Part shown: positions 20,504 to 31,166 of the stretch, one piece after another | Position numbering within the stretch: position 1 is the stretch's first letter | How the letters are laid out: every line of letters begins with the position of its first letter | Assembly: GCA_037893245.1 (NCBI GenBank) | Contig: JBAIAA010000774.1 | Location: forward strand, 186,001-250,000 | Reading direction: 5' to 3' | Source of the DNA: Crossaster papposus | Lineage: Eukaryota > Echinodermata > Asteroidea > Velatida > Solasteridae | Length of the DNA: 64,000 nt | The notes under the pieces: model-generated | What the model was told of the DNA's origin: nothing | Database searches by the model: none | The model's input: only the letters and a program-made list of their open reading frames with translations | Position numbers and translations under genes: made by a program

Positions 20504-23364
20504 ACATAACAGATGGTATTATCTGCAATCAAAGTTCCGAGGGTTTCTCATTCGCCCATCTTAATGTAAGAAGCCTCATAAACAAATTTGACCATTTTAA
20601 GATTGTAATGTCTAAAAATCCATTCGACATCATCTGTCTAAACGAAACCTTTTGCGACGCCTCAATCTCTGATGACGAAATAACTCTACCAAATTATTCT
20701 ATTGTCAGAAAAGACAGGAACCGACATGGTGGCGGTGTTGCAATTTACATTCGAGATACCCTAATGTTCTCTCGTCGTGAAGATCTCGAAATATATGATG
20801 TCGAGTGTATATGGGTTGAAATTAAGTGCAAACAAAGACAGCCTGTGCTTATCAGTTCTATTTATAGGCCTCCTTCAAGCTCTGTCGAATTTATGGGAAA
20901 ACTGAGTGATATCCTTAATAAGGCCTCGTGTGAATGTAAAGAAATTATTACAACTGGGGACTTTAATTGTGATGTTTCAGAGGAATACGATAGTATGCAA
21001 TCAAATACAATTATTTCTTGCTTTAGTTTGTTCCAAATGGCGCAACTCATACATGACCCAACACGTGTCACTGAATCTACTAAAACTACCATCGATCTCA
21101 TTTTTAGTTCCCACCCAGAGCTCATAAAGGACTGTGGTGTTTGACCAGTCCTAATCAGTGATCATTATCTTGTTTATGGGATACACAGTTGGAAAACACC
21201 AAAACTGAAAGGTCGTTCAATAAATTTTCGATGTCTAAAAAATATAGACAGTGATGCATTTACGGACGATCTCCGTAATGCACCATGGCAAGATGTTTTT
21301 GGTTGTTATGATGTGGATAATGCATGGTCTATATGGTACTCCATATTTATGAGTATTATTAACCTCCATGCGCCAGTCAAAACCAAACGCATTCGGGGTG
21401 CCTCAGTACCATGGCTCGATAGCGAAATTCTTAAACTTATGCGGCAGCGCGATCGTGTACACAAAATTGCAAAGCACACAGGCTTACAAATTCATTGGGA
21501 TTCATACAAAAACCTGCGGAACAATGTTACTAATAAAATCCGCAGTAAAAAGAGTAATTACTACACATCCGCCATAGAAGAAAATAAAAGCAACTCTTCT
21601 ATGCTGTGGAAAACTCTGAAGGAGGTACTCCCTAAGAAACAAAAAACTGTACCAAATTCGATTACTTCCCCAAATGGTGAAAATATTGACAATATCGCCG
21701 ACATTGCTGATACATTAAATGAACACTTTTCAACAATCGGCAAGCGTACTGCTGGAAATTACCCTTTGCGTGAACTTGAAATAGATGACAATACTGACGC
21801 CTCTATATTTGATTCTGTTGATGAAGATTGCGTAGTACCTAACATTACAGAAGAGTTTGTTCGAAAGCAAATATCATCCATGTCGGTTGGGAAAGCAACA
21901 GGTCCGGATGGAATTAGTGTTAAAATGATTAAAATTGCTTCACCTTATATCATTAAATCTTTAACTCATATTGTTAACCTGTCTATAAGATGTGAGCGAT
22001 ACCCTAAAGATTGGAAACATGCTTTAGTAACACCAATTCACAAGGGAGGAGATAAATGTAGTACAGGTAACTATCGTCCAATTTCTATACTGCCAATTAT
22101 CTCTAAGATTTTAGAAAGATGGGTGCACTCATCGGTATATAGATATCTTGATGAAAATAATCTGATTCCTAGTTGCCAGTCGGGATTTAGACCCCTGCAC
22201 TCAACTGAAAGCACCCTACATGACTTAACAAACAAGTGTTTTGCGGCCATGGAGAATGGACAAGTTACAGGCAGTGTGTTTATAGACCTCAGTAAAGCAT
22301 TTGATTGTGTTGATCATGAAATCTTACTAAAGAAACTAGAAAGGATGAACATGTCATCTTCTGTAATAAATTGGTTTAAGTCGTACCTAAGTGAACGTAG
22401 TCAGTCTGTGAATATTGGCGGCACCATATCAAAGGTCCTGTCCGTAAACACTGGTGTTCCACAGGGGTCGATACTAGGTCCACTTTTATTCATTGTTTAT
22501 ACAAGTGACCTTCCATTTTGTATTGCCCCAAACTGCAACTTATTTATGTATGCAGATGACTCCACATTAACGTGTAGCTCCTCCAACATTAATATAATAG
22601 AAAGTAGCTTAAATACAGCTCTTACTAGTTTTCACAACTGGTGCGGAAGAAACAAGCTAGCTTTAAATGCCACCAAAACCAAATGCATGCTTATTGGTAC
22701 TAGGCAGAAAATATCTAATGTTAATTTAAATGTATGCATTGCTGGTAGTCGTATTGAAAATGTGAAGTCTTATAAATGTTTGGGTGTAATTATTGATGAA
22801 GCATTAAGTTGGGGCCCACATGTCGAATACGTAAGAAAAAATGTGGTGTCTAAATTAGGTATACTAAGAAGAATCCGTGATTGTATTCCTCAGCTCAGCT
22901 TGCACACACTATTTGTAAGTCTAGTTATGCCAACATTAGAGTATTGTTGTACTGTGTGGGGAGGAAGGTACATATCTCACGATAATGTGTTAAACAAATG
23001 TCTCAAAAGAGCCGCGCGAATAATCCTTAAATGTACCTTCCTCACCCCTTCAGAGGATATGTTTGCTCGTCTTAATTGGACCCCTTTTTCAAAAAGAGTC
23101 AAGTCAAAAAAGGCTATCCTTGTCTTCAAAAGTATCAACAAAATGACTCCTTTGTACATGACAAATATTTTCAAACCACTTACAGTAATTCGCGAAACAA
23201 GGCAATCAACCCACACGGCACTGAAAGTTCCTTTCGCCAAAAAAGAATGCTACGCCACAAGTTTCGCTGTGAGTGGTGCAAATATTTGGAATAATCTGCC
23301 CGAACAATTGCGAACATTGGACTCATTAAGCACATTTAAATCAGAGCTCCGACATGCCATCTGA
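20440..23364 (+). pseudogene. LINE ORF2: APE endonuclease and reverse transcriptase, one nonsense codon
   Basis: One frame of 975 codons with a single TGA at 21,142-21,144 (codon 235). The N-terminal APE-type endonuclease shows FAHLNVRSL, ICLNETF, SIYRPPS and TTGDFNCD before the stop and ISDHYLVY just after it. The reverse transcriptase has KATGPDGIS, YRPISILPIISKILER, FIDLSKAFDCVDHE, GVPQGSILGPLLF and the catalytic MYADDSTL. The C-terminal region ends GANIWNNLP. It nicks target DNA and copies element RNA in the nucleus. The frame opens at a GTG (20,440), and a non-ATG or re-initiated start is possible because ORF1 overlaps. The stop falls inside the endonuclease, so this copy is probably inactive. 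Confidence 0.9.
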
Positions 23365-23652
23365 GTGTTAGATATTATGCCAATTGCGCTGATCTACGGA
23401 GTTAGAACTTGGTTGCCACTATAATGTGGAGCCGGATAGGAATTTCCCCTTCTTATTTTTCACCTAAAAGGTTTTTTATCTCGTAAATCAGAATTAGTAT
23501 TAATGTTTAGAATTCCTGTAATATCCTTGTATTTATAATATGTACTGTTATTTTATTTGATGATGTATGCAGGGCCCCAATGAAAACCAGTTTTAAACTG
23601 TTTGGGCACACCCTGGGTAAAGAAATGGAATAAATAAATAAATAAATAAATG

Positions 23653-26600
23653 TCAGAGTGTTCAGTCTCGCTCGCGAAGAGTACGAGCCCGGAGCGGGGG
23701 AGTACAGAGTAGTAGCCAGTCTGGTGCGGAGACCCCTGTGTAACCACAAAAAAAACATGAACGTTAACTTGTACGAAGCCCATTTTTCGTACATAAAGGA
23801 AATGAACAAGTACAGTCAAGTATATCCCTGCCCCAAATTCAAACAGGTGTTTAACAGATCTGCAAACCTAAGAAAGCACGTAGCGCACTGCGACCAGGGG
23901 GTAAGACATAAGTTCCCGGGTGGGTGCTACCGACTACCAGAATTCGTGTTCGACGAGTTGGTCGAAGCGGGTATAGAGATAGATGAGGGCATGAAGTATT
24001 ATCCTTACCGCGCCACCTATGATTTTGAAGTGTATTTCAAACCAATAGAGCAGAAGTACGAAAACATAAAGGGGCTTCAAGCTCAACACGAGTTACTGAG
24101 TGTAAGTTTCAACAGTAACGTTCCCGGTTACGACACACCAGTCTGTCTCGTAACCGACGGAGATCCGGCCAAACTAGTGTCCGATATGGTGGAATGGTTA
24201 CTCTTGATTGGGGAAGAAGCGTACTTAATTATGATGGAGAAGTTCGAATCTGTCTTCGAACAGCTCGATACACTGATACATCAACAAGAGGCCGAACTAG
24301 CGCACGAGCGATCCGAGCTTCCGAACCGAGACTCTGACGAGGAGGATCGTCCGACCCCCCGAACCAAGGCCGAAACAATTAAAGACAAACTAGAAGACTA
24401 TCTCCACAAGGTTCCCGTCCTGGGTTTCAATTCCGGAAAGTATGACGTGAACATCATCAAACGGTACCTCTACCAAAGATTTGACGGGAACGAACAACTG
24501 CACATCATACGAAAATCGGACTCGTACATGTCCATCAGCACTGACAGACTAATATTCCTCGACATTTCAAATTATTTGGCTCCCGGGTGCTCGTACCCAA
24601 ATTTCTGAAGGCGTACGAATGCTCTCAGACGAAGGCGTTTTCCCCCTACGAGTGGGTTGACAATCTCGACAAATTGGACTATCCCGAACTGCCCCCCCCC
24701 CCCCCCCCCCCCCCCACGAAGCTTTTTATAGCAATCTCCAGGGCGAAAATATTACCGACGACGAGTACGCGTATTGTCAACGGGTCTGGCGAGAGGAGGG
24801 TCACACGACTTTCAGAAATTTCCTAATGTGGTATAATAACCTAGACGTCGCACCCTTCCTTGAAGCCGTCGAGAAAATGTTTGTATTTTACAAACAGAAA
24901 CACATAGACATGTTTAAGTCGGTCATTTCCGTACCCGGGCTGTCCCTTCAGCATTTTTCTGACCAAACCGCGAGATGTATATTTTTCGCTGATAGACCAT
25001 GCGAATAAAGGCCTGTACCATAAAATAAAGGATAACATCGTGGGCGGGCCCTCCATTATTTTCCACAGGTATCACGAGACAGATAAAACTCGTATTAGGG
25101 GTGGTAAAATGTGTAAGAAGGTGGTGGGGTTCGATGCCAACGCGCTGTACTTGTGGTCGCGCATGCAACAAATGCCGGTGGGTACCTTTGTGAGGCGAAA
25201 AGAAGCAAATCAGTTCAGGCCCGTACGAAGTCACAGGTACGGTATCATGGCAACCGAGTGGTTAGATTGGGAAGCCAAAGCAAACAATGTCTGCATCCAA
25301 CACCAATTCAATCACAAAGAAAAATCTGTGGGGAGTAGGAACGTTAGGGTGGACGGTTATTGTCAAGAGACCCATATCAGTTTCAGGGTTGTTTTTGGCA
25401 CGGGCACGAGTGTCGACTCAATCCAAACGAGGCCAACACCGTCAATAAGAAACGGAGGGAGGTATTGAGGACAGAGACCCCAAAAACCTCTTCCTACATC
25501 CGGGCACTCGGGTATAATCTTGTCGAAATGTGGGAATGCGAATGGGAAGACATCCAGAAAAACGATCCAGACATGAGACGATTTTTGAACTCCGTACGAC
25601 TTCCACATTGTAATGCGTGGACAATGTCTACGGAGAAGATCTTAAAGGGGGTCAGGGACGGTTCCATATTTGGGTTGGTAGAATGCGACCTTCGGGTACC
25701 GCCCGAAAACAGAGATTATTTTGCCGAGATGCCACCCGTATTCAAAAATGTGGACATCTCCATGGCCGATATTGGGGATCATATGCGGCAGTACGCCGAA
25801 GAGATCAATATTATGAACAAACCAAGAAGAAGTCTGATCGGTAGCATGTTCGGGACAAAAGTACTACTCGCAACCCCACTGTTAGTTTGGTATTTAGAGC
25901 ACGGTTTGGAGGTCACAAGGGTTCACGAAGTGATTTAATACAAACCTAATTCTTGCTTCGAACAGTTTGGTAACCGGGTCAGTCAAGCCAGGAGGGATGG
26001 GGATAGTGACCCCAATAAAGCTATCATAGCGGACACTATGAAATTACTGGGTAATTCGGCCTATGGGAAAACCGTGACGGATCAGTTAAAACATGTAAAC
26101 GTTCACGTGTGTTCTGACGCAGGTGCCCCCACCAAGATCAACGACAAACGATTTAAGGCACTCCATTCGGTAGGCGAGGGGATGTACGAAGTAGACATGT
26201 ACAAAAAAGCGATCAGTTTGAATTTACCCATTCAGATTGGTTTCTTCGTCTACCAATACGCTAAATTGCGCATGGTTGAGTTTTACTTTGACTTCCTGAT
26301 GAAGTTTGTCGATCCACGCGATTTTCAGATGTGTGAAATGGACACCGATTCGGCTTACATGGCCATATCGGGCGACAGTCTTGGATGACGTAATCAAGGC
26401 CGGCATGAAAGACCAATATCACCGGGTCAAGCACCTCTAGTTTTCGCGTCAGAACACGCCCGAACAGTACAGTTATGATAAGAGGACTCCGGGGCTGTTT
26501 AAGGTAGAGTGGGAGGGCTCTGGTATCGTTGCACTGTGTAGCAAGACGTACCTTTGTTTCGGGGCAACCGAGAAGTTCAGTTGTAAGGGGTTAAACAGAC

Positions 26601-26797
26601 GAAACAACGAACTCACCAAGGAGAAATACTTGACCGTGTTAAACACAAGATCGTTGGGCGGGGGTGTCAACAAGGGTTTTATCATGAAACACGGCGTAAT
26701 GTTTACCTACGAACAGAGAAGGACGGCCCTGACCTATTTCTATCCCAAGCGAAATGTCCAAGACGATGGGGTTTCTACAACCTATTTAGATATATAA
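23653..26797 (+). pseudogene. Main part of Polinton protein-primed DNA polymerase B, multiply broken
   Basis: Exonuclease motifs include TYDFEVYF (Exo I) and LGFNSGKYDVNII (Exo II). Polymerase motifs are GFDANALYLW (A), KLLGNSAYGKT (B) and MDTDSAYMA (C). Breaks seen are a TGA at 24,606, a poly-C tract (about 24,690-24,714) with a frame change, frame changes near 25,005 and 25,370, a TAA at 25,936, a frame change near 26,384 and a TAG at 26,438. The frame then runs open to TAA 26,795. The final stop lies inside a TATATAAA word. In intact Polintons this enzyme replicates the element from a protein primer; here it cannot be made. The 5' portion lies beyond the LINE. Confidence 0.93.
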
Positions 26798-27641
26798 AGA
26801 GACGACCTTTCCCAATTTCCCGCGTCTTTATAAAGTCGGTTTTTAATATAGAGTCGCGGACCCAGATAATAAGAGGTGATGAAATAACTTAATTTATTTT
26901 AAATTCGTCGTAGTTCACTTAACTGTGTCAAATATTTTGTTCTGTTTATCTTCGTGTATAACTCTGTTTATGTTTCGGAACTGTAATCATATTATAAATC
27001 GGGTACTGTTTACTTTTGCTATCATAAATACACCCTCAATTGTAAATATACAGCGTAAATAACAGCGGTAAGTTGTTATAATACTTGATACCCTAAGTGC
27101 ACCGTAAATTGTAAATATTTGTTTAAATAAGACCGGTAAGTTGTAATAGTAGTTGGCGTTTACCCGTTATCGTTGTTTTCATTAATAAAATAATAAATAA
27201 TAATAAAATACTAATATAGTTTAATACCTAACCCAACTAGGAGTACTTACTTTATCGGTCTTTCACGAGTTACGTTTTATATAAGTTTATGAATATATCA
27301 GTTTAGGTAATTATGGGGTCTTTCAAAATGACGGGGTCACCATCGTGGGTGGCTCATTGGTCGAAAATTCGGGTTTTTCGGGGTTTTGAAAATGCGTTGA
27401 ATCGTTTAATGCGGACGTTGGGACAGAACTGGGCACCGGGTAGGGGCGCTCTTCCTTCCGTTCGGGGTCGAACAAAAGGCGGTGGTTCGGGTTTTATGTC
27501 GTTGGGGGCGCTCTTCAATCGTTTCGGTCCCGATCAAAATGCGGTTGTTTGGTTGTTTAATTTCGGTGGGGGCGCTCTTCATTAGGAACGGTGTTGGATA
27601 TATAAGAGGGTTGTGCCGACTTCGGTTCTTCATTATATGCC
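26798..27641. other. Gene-poor gap between polymerase and ATPase with ordered repeats
   Basis: A TATA-like word at 26,791-26,798 points into this gap, yet no convincing gene follows. An imperfect direct repeat is present at 27,036-27,088 and 27,106-27,155 (AATTGTAAATAT ... CGGTAAGTTGT). The word GGGCGCTCTTC occurs at 27,444, 27,506 and 27,570, about 63 bp apart. A 90-residue frame at 27,313-27,585 overlaps these repeats, is of odd composition and is not accepted as a gene. Confidence 0.5.
27599..27606 (+). promoter_or_regulatory. TATA box of the packaging ATPase gene
   Basis: TATATAAG, 36 bases before ATG 27,642, downstream of the three GGGCGCTCTTC repeats. Confidence 0.65.
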
Positions 27642-28286
27642 ATGAGTTCGATACTTAAACATCCGTTTACCTGCGTCATTGCGGGGCCTACCGGGTCGGG
27701 AAAAACACAATTTGTGACGCAGTTATTGAACCCTTCGGATGGCGATGTCATTCAACCGTCTCCGCAAAATATTGTGTGGTGTTTTGGGGCTTATCAGGAT
27801 GCTTATGACCGGTTGTCCGACACCGTCCCCGACATTCGTTTTGTGGAGGGGTTTCCCGACGATCTTCTCGCCTCCCTGGATCGAACGAAGAGAAACTTGG
27901 TTGTGATCGACGACCTCATGTCGGAATCTGGTAGTAATAAAAAGATTACCGAACTTTTCACCAAGGGAAGTCATCACCACAATCTGTCGGTTATACTCGT
28001 ACTGCAAAATCTGTTTGATCGAGGTAAAGAAATGCGCACAATCAGTCTGAACGCGCATTACATGGTGCTCTTTAAAAAAACCAGAGATGCTTCACAGATC
28101 ACGCACTTGGCACGACAGATGTATCCGAACAAACCCAAATTCATGGTCGAGGCCTATCGCGACGCGACGAGTTCCCCCTACTCTCATCTCTTCGTGGACT
28201 TGAAACCCGACACCGAGGAGCACATGTGTCTCAGATCTGACATCTTCAAGGGTGAATACCCCACGGTTTACGTTCCAAAAGTATAA
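27642..28286 (+). CDS. A32/FtsK-type genome-packaging ATPase
   Basis: 214 residues from ATG 27,642, placed after a TATA box, with an uninterrupted frame. Walker A is GPTGSGKT (residues 15-22) and Walker B is LVVIDDLM (about 86-93, acidic pair at 90-91). A conserved polar LQNLFDRG follows, as in the HerA/FtsK-type ATPases of Polintons and related double-jelly-roll viruses. It would drive DNA into the capsid. The length is normal for the family and no break is seen. The stop codon lies inside the TATA box of the next gene. Confidence 0.93.
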   Translation: MSSILKHPFTCVIAGPTGSGKTQFVTQLLNPSDGDVIQPSPQNIVWCFGAYQDAYDRLSDTVPDIRFVEGFPDDLLASLDRTKRNLVVIDDLMSESGSNKKITELFTKGSHHHNLSVILVLQNLFDRGKEMRTISLNAHYMVLFKKTRDASQITHLARQMYPNKPKFMVEAYRDATSSPYSHLFVDLKPDTEEHMCLRSDIFKGEYPTVYVPKV

Positions 28287-28288
28287 AA
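28282..28288 (+). promoter_or_regulatory. TATA box overlapping the ATPase stop codon
   Basis: TATAAAA covers the ATPase stop (TAA, 28,284-28,286) and precedes ATG 28,325 by 36 bases. Confidence 0.6.
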
Positions 28289-28324
28289 TAACGTCGCTCC
28301 CGCGTCGGTGTTTCATTCGTAAAT

Positions 28325-28657
28325 ATGTCTCGTCGCGTGCACAAGCACGCTCCATACCTGCACGTATTAGCAAAAGGTTCTAACAAACAGCGCCAGGGAG
28401 TGATTGACGGAGCCGACAACGACCTCGTCACCTGTCTCTGTGAGTGCGCCCTCAACGTTTTAAACGGTAACGTTTCCCTGACACCCGCCGAGAGAAACAG
28501 ACTGAGAAGACACAAGGGGCAATTGAGAGCGCTGACCCACGGGAGGACGAGCCTGCAGAAAAAGAAAAAAAGCTTTGAAACAGAAGGGAGGTTTTTTGGG
28601 TGCATTGCTGACGCCGGTGTTGAGCGCTGTGGGTGGTCTGCTATTCAAGTAAACGTC
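28325..28657 (+). pseudogene. Small basic Polinton protein, frameshifted near its C-terminus
   Basis: From ATG 28,325 the product is basic with a cysteine pair (TCLCECALNVL) and a helix RNRLRRHKGQLRAL, a pattern often seen in a conserved small gene of Polintons; its role is not known to me. After the lysine run near 28,558-28,570 the frame loses this character. Another frame there encodes a glycine- and leucine-rich hydrophobic end that stops at TAA 28,650-28,652. A small indel in the A-rich run probably moved the reading frame. The uninterrupted 215-codon frame is then an accidental fusion with the next gene. Confidence 0.65.
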
Positions 28658-29142
28658 ATGGAGCACGCGAAGAAAATGGTGCTGATACCGCAAGACACTG
28701 TCGCGAGAATGCAGGCGTCTAGACGATTGGAGCAAACGCCGATCACCCGCGTCGTGCACGGTTTGGACGCCGACATGAGAAAGTTGATCGAAAGACAGGA
28801 TCTGTCGGAGGGGGGAAAAATCAAGCTGTACCAACAGGCCCTTCAGAGGTATATCGCGTTAAACAGACAGAGGACGGCTCCCCTTTCTATGACCCTCAAG
28901 AACGAACATGCCACCGAGTTGGACGGACCTCCCCTGTTGATAAAGAGCCACCGATTGAAGCGACCGAGTTAAAAACCTCACTCAAAGTGGCCTTGAAGGA
29001 AGCGCTAGACGACGACGAAGACGTAAATTACGACCGCATCCCATCTTCCGGTCAAGAAAAAGAAACTCCCTTTGTTTGCGGCCAAGAAGAAGAAAATTAA
29101 ACGACTCTATTCCACCCGTAAACCAAAGTGGACGGCGTTATA
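28658..29142 (+). pseudogene. Second small conserved Polinton gene, C-terminus frameshifted
   Basis: ATG 28,658 begins a protein with MVLIPQDTVARMQ, VVHGLDADMRKLIERQDL and a YQQALQRYI helix, a recurrent arrangement in Polintons. It is predicted to be helical; its role is unknown to me. The frame ends at TAA 28,970. Acidic and then strongly basic protein-like sequence continues in other frames to a TAA at 29,140-29,142, ending with a Trp near the C-terminus. The 3' part has therefore lost frame at least twice. It appears fused to the preceding gene only because that gene is frameshifted. Confidence 0.6.
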
Positions 29143-29327
29143 AGTAAACCACTGCCCCCTCCCGTCCTTCATTAGAAGCCCCGCTTTCGCCATGGAGTGT
29201 TGTCCGCCAAAACCGGAGTGCACACCGTCAAATATACTTTAAAAACTCCGTTGTCTGTGGGTGTGTTGCAACAGCACGCTCGTCATCGAAGATTCAAATT
29301 TCATCGACGGAGGAGTATCTGAAGAAG

Positions 29328-30353
29328 GTGTATTACGACACAAACCATCCTTCTGGTTTCGGTGGTGTGGATGCTGTCTATCGCGCAATTAAAAAAGACG
29401 GAGTGGACATCAGCAGGAAGCGGGTGGTTAGATGGTTGCGTCAACAACCTACTTATACGCTACATAAACCCATCCGGAGACGGTTCAAACGAAATCGGGT
29501 CATCGTGGGTGGCATCGATCATCAGTGGCAGGCGGATCTGGTAGACCTGACCTCGTTATCTCGGCACAATGACGGTCGCAAATATTTACTTACGTGCATC
29601 GACATATTTTCCAAGTTCGCCTGGGTCGTCCCCCTCGAGGATAAAACGGGGGCGTCGCTAATAAAGGCTTTCGAACGAATTTTACGGGATGGGCGTAAGC
29701 CGCGCCTCCTCCAGACAGATAAAGGTACCGAGTTTACAAACCGCAAATTTCAGAATTTCTTGGCAAAGAAGAACATCGAATTCTTTACCACTCACAACGA
29801 AACAAAAGCCAGCGTGGTGGAGAGGTTTAACAGGACTCTTAAAACAAAAATGTGGAAATACTTCATGGCCCGAAACACCTACGCCTACGCGGCCGTATTA
29901 CCCGAGCTGGTGGCCGCCTACAACCACTCTTTTCACAGGAGTATAAAGAGGACGCCGACCTCCGTTACCCCCGCAAACTCCGAGGTCGTTTGGCGCACGC
30001 TGTATGGCGCCCCTAACGACGAACGGTCCGTCGTCACCGCCTTCAAGTTTAACGTGGGGGATACGGTCCGCATAAGTATTGCGGCGAGAACGTTCAGTAA
30101 GGGTTATCTCCCCAACTGGACCACCGAACTTTTTACAGTCGGCAAAAGAATTCCCCGGGACCCCCCGGTGTACAAGTTGACGGATTACGACGGCGAAGAA
30201 CTACTACAAAGAGTCGACAAAAGGGATGACATGTACGAAGTAGAGAAAGTGTTACGCACTAAAAAGCGTCGCGGTGTGACGGAATATTTTGTGAAGTGGC
30301 TCGGTTATCCCGACAAGTTCAATAGCTGGGTGAGGGGGCTAGTCCGTATATAA
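29328..30353 (+). CDS. Retroviral-type integrase with C-terminal chromodomain (Polinton)
   Basis: 341 residues counted from a GTG; the frame is open upstream without an ATG, so the true start is unclear or lost. Core catalytic residues are Asp70 (WQADLVDL), Asp131 (LLQTDKGTEF) and Glu165 (SVVERFNRTL). An N-terminal region with conserved RRRFKRNRVIVGGID precedes the core. The C-terminus carries a chromodomain-like motif (YEVEKVLRTKKRRG ... YFVKWLGYPDKFNSW), which in other integrases targets modified histones. The enzyme would insert element DNA into the chromosome. Its stop codon lies within the TATA box of the penton gene. Confidence 0.93.
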   Translation: MYYDTNHPSGFGGVDAVYRAIKKDGVDISRKRVVRWLRQQPTYTLHKPIRRRFKRNRVIVGGIDHQWQADLVDLTSLSRHNDGRKYLLTCIDIFSKFAWVVPLEDKTGASLIKAFERILRDGRKPRLLQTDKGTEFTNRKFQNFLAKKNIEFFTTHNETKASVVERFNRTLKTKMWKYFMARNTYAYAAVLPELVAAYNHSFHRSIKRTPTSVTPANSEVVWRTLYGAPNDERSVVTAFKFNVGDTVRISIAARTFSKGYLPNWTTELFTVGKRIPRDPPVYKLTDYDGEELLQRVDKRDDMYEVEKVLRTKKRRGVTEYFVKWLGYPDKFNSWVRGLVRI

Positions 30354-30354
30354 T
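30347..30354 (+). promoter_or_regulatory. TATA box overlapping the integrase stop codon
   Basis: TATATAAT covers the integrase TAA (30,351-30,353) and lies 51 bases before ATG 30,406. Confidence 0.65.
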
Positions 30355-30405
30355 ACGCGACCTACGGATCGCCGGGCGCCATTTGACGCGCGAGAGGGCC
30401 TCGAG

Positions 30406-31149
30406 ATGGATTCCTTTTACGTGACGCTCCCCAGCAACAGCAGCATGGATACCTACCCGGACAACGCGTTGAGTCACTACAGCGTAAATCTACCCACTGC
30501 TCTGTCGTTCGAGGGAAAATGGGAGGTGTGTCTCGCCGATATAAGTTATCCCCGCCGGTGGCTCAACATCGCAGAAGGTCACAATCACATCTACTGCAAC
30601 GCCGAAGAGATTGACGGAGGCGTACATCTTCACCACATTCCCGAAGGGTTTTACCAGACACCCGACGAATTAATCGCAAAGATTACGCCCTCTATCGAAC
30701 ACGGCGACAAAATACGCATCAAGTACAACAAATATCTTCAAAAAGTAGTTATCAGAACGGAGGACGGTATCAGCATTACTTTTGTCAAACGTCTGGCTCA
30801 CCTGCTGGGTTTTAACAAGGGTGTGACTATCACCGGTATAGCGAAGTCAGACAGCTCCGTGGATCTGAAGCAAATCCACAGCCTGTTCGTGTACACCAAC
30901 ATCATCGAATACAACATCGTCGGGGACACGAGAGCACCTCTTTTACGAAATGTGAGCGTGCAAGGCGAGTACGGTGATATCGTAACGATGACGTACGACA
31001 GTCCGCATTACGTTCCCCTCAAACAGAAATTCATCAACACCATCAACATAGATATAAGGGACGACGTGGGCCACTATATCCCATTCATCGGCGGGAAGGG
31101 CATAGCGAAACTACACTTTAGAAAGAGTCGCTCCACGTACTTCAACTAA
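30406..31149 (+). CDS. Penton-like minor capsid protein (Polinton)
   Basis: 247 residues from ATG 30,406, uninterrupted. The N-terminus (DSFYVTLPSNSSMDTYPDN then YSVNLP and WEVCLADISYP) is the typical opening of Polinton minor capsid proteins, single-jelly-roll pentons occupying capsid vertices. It follows the integrase by 52 bp with its own TATA box and is followed by the pX-like gene after 17 bp. No break is seen. Capsid function is inferred from family membership. Confidence 0.88.
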   Translation: MDSFYVTLPSNSSMDTYPDNALSHYSVNLPTALSFEGKWEVCLADISYPRRWLNIAEGHNHIYCNAEEIDGGVHLHHIPEGFYQTPDELIAKITPSIEHGDKIRIKYNKYLQKVVIRTEDGISITFVKRLAHLLGFNKGVTITGIAKSDSSVDLKQIHSLFVYTNIIEYNIVGDTRAPLLRNVSVQGEYGDIVTMTYDSPHYVPLKQKFINTINIDIRDDVGHYIPFIGGKGIAKLHFRKSRSTYFN

Positions 31150-31166
31150 TCGAACCGACCGACATC

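Larger units (their letters stand above)
19519..23650 (+). mobile_element. CR1-superfamily LINE inserted in the polymerase gene
   Basis: About 4.1 kb with an esterase-type ORF1, an overlapping endonuclease-reverse transcriptase ORF2, a 280-bp 3' untranslated region and an AAAT-type microsatellite tail (23,628-23,650). Polymerase B similarity stops just before 19,519 and restarts just after 23,650, which defines the insertion. A target duplication is not evident beyond GTC. One stop codon in ORF2 is the only obvious defect, so the insertion is relatively young. Confidence 0.9.

Noticed and set aside
27313-27585. 90-residue protein between polymerase and ATPase
   Set aside because: The frame coincides with three spaced GGGCGCTCTTC repeats and has low-complexity composition; regulatory DNA is a better reading.
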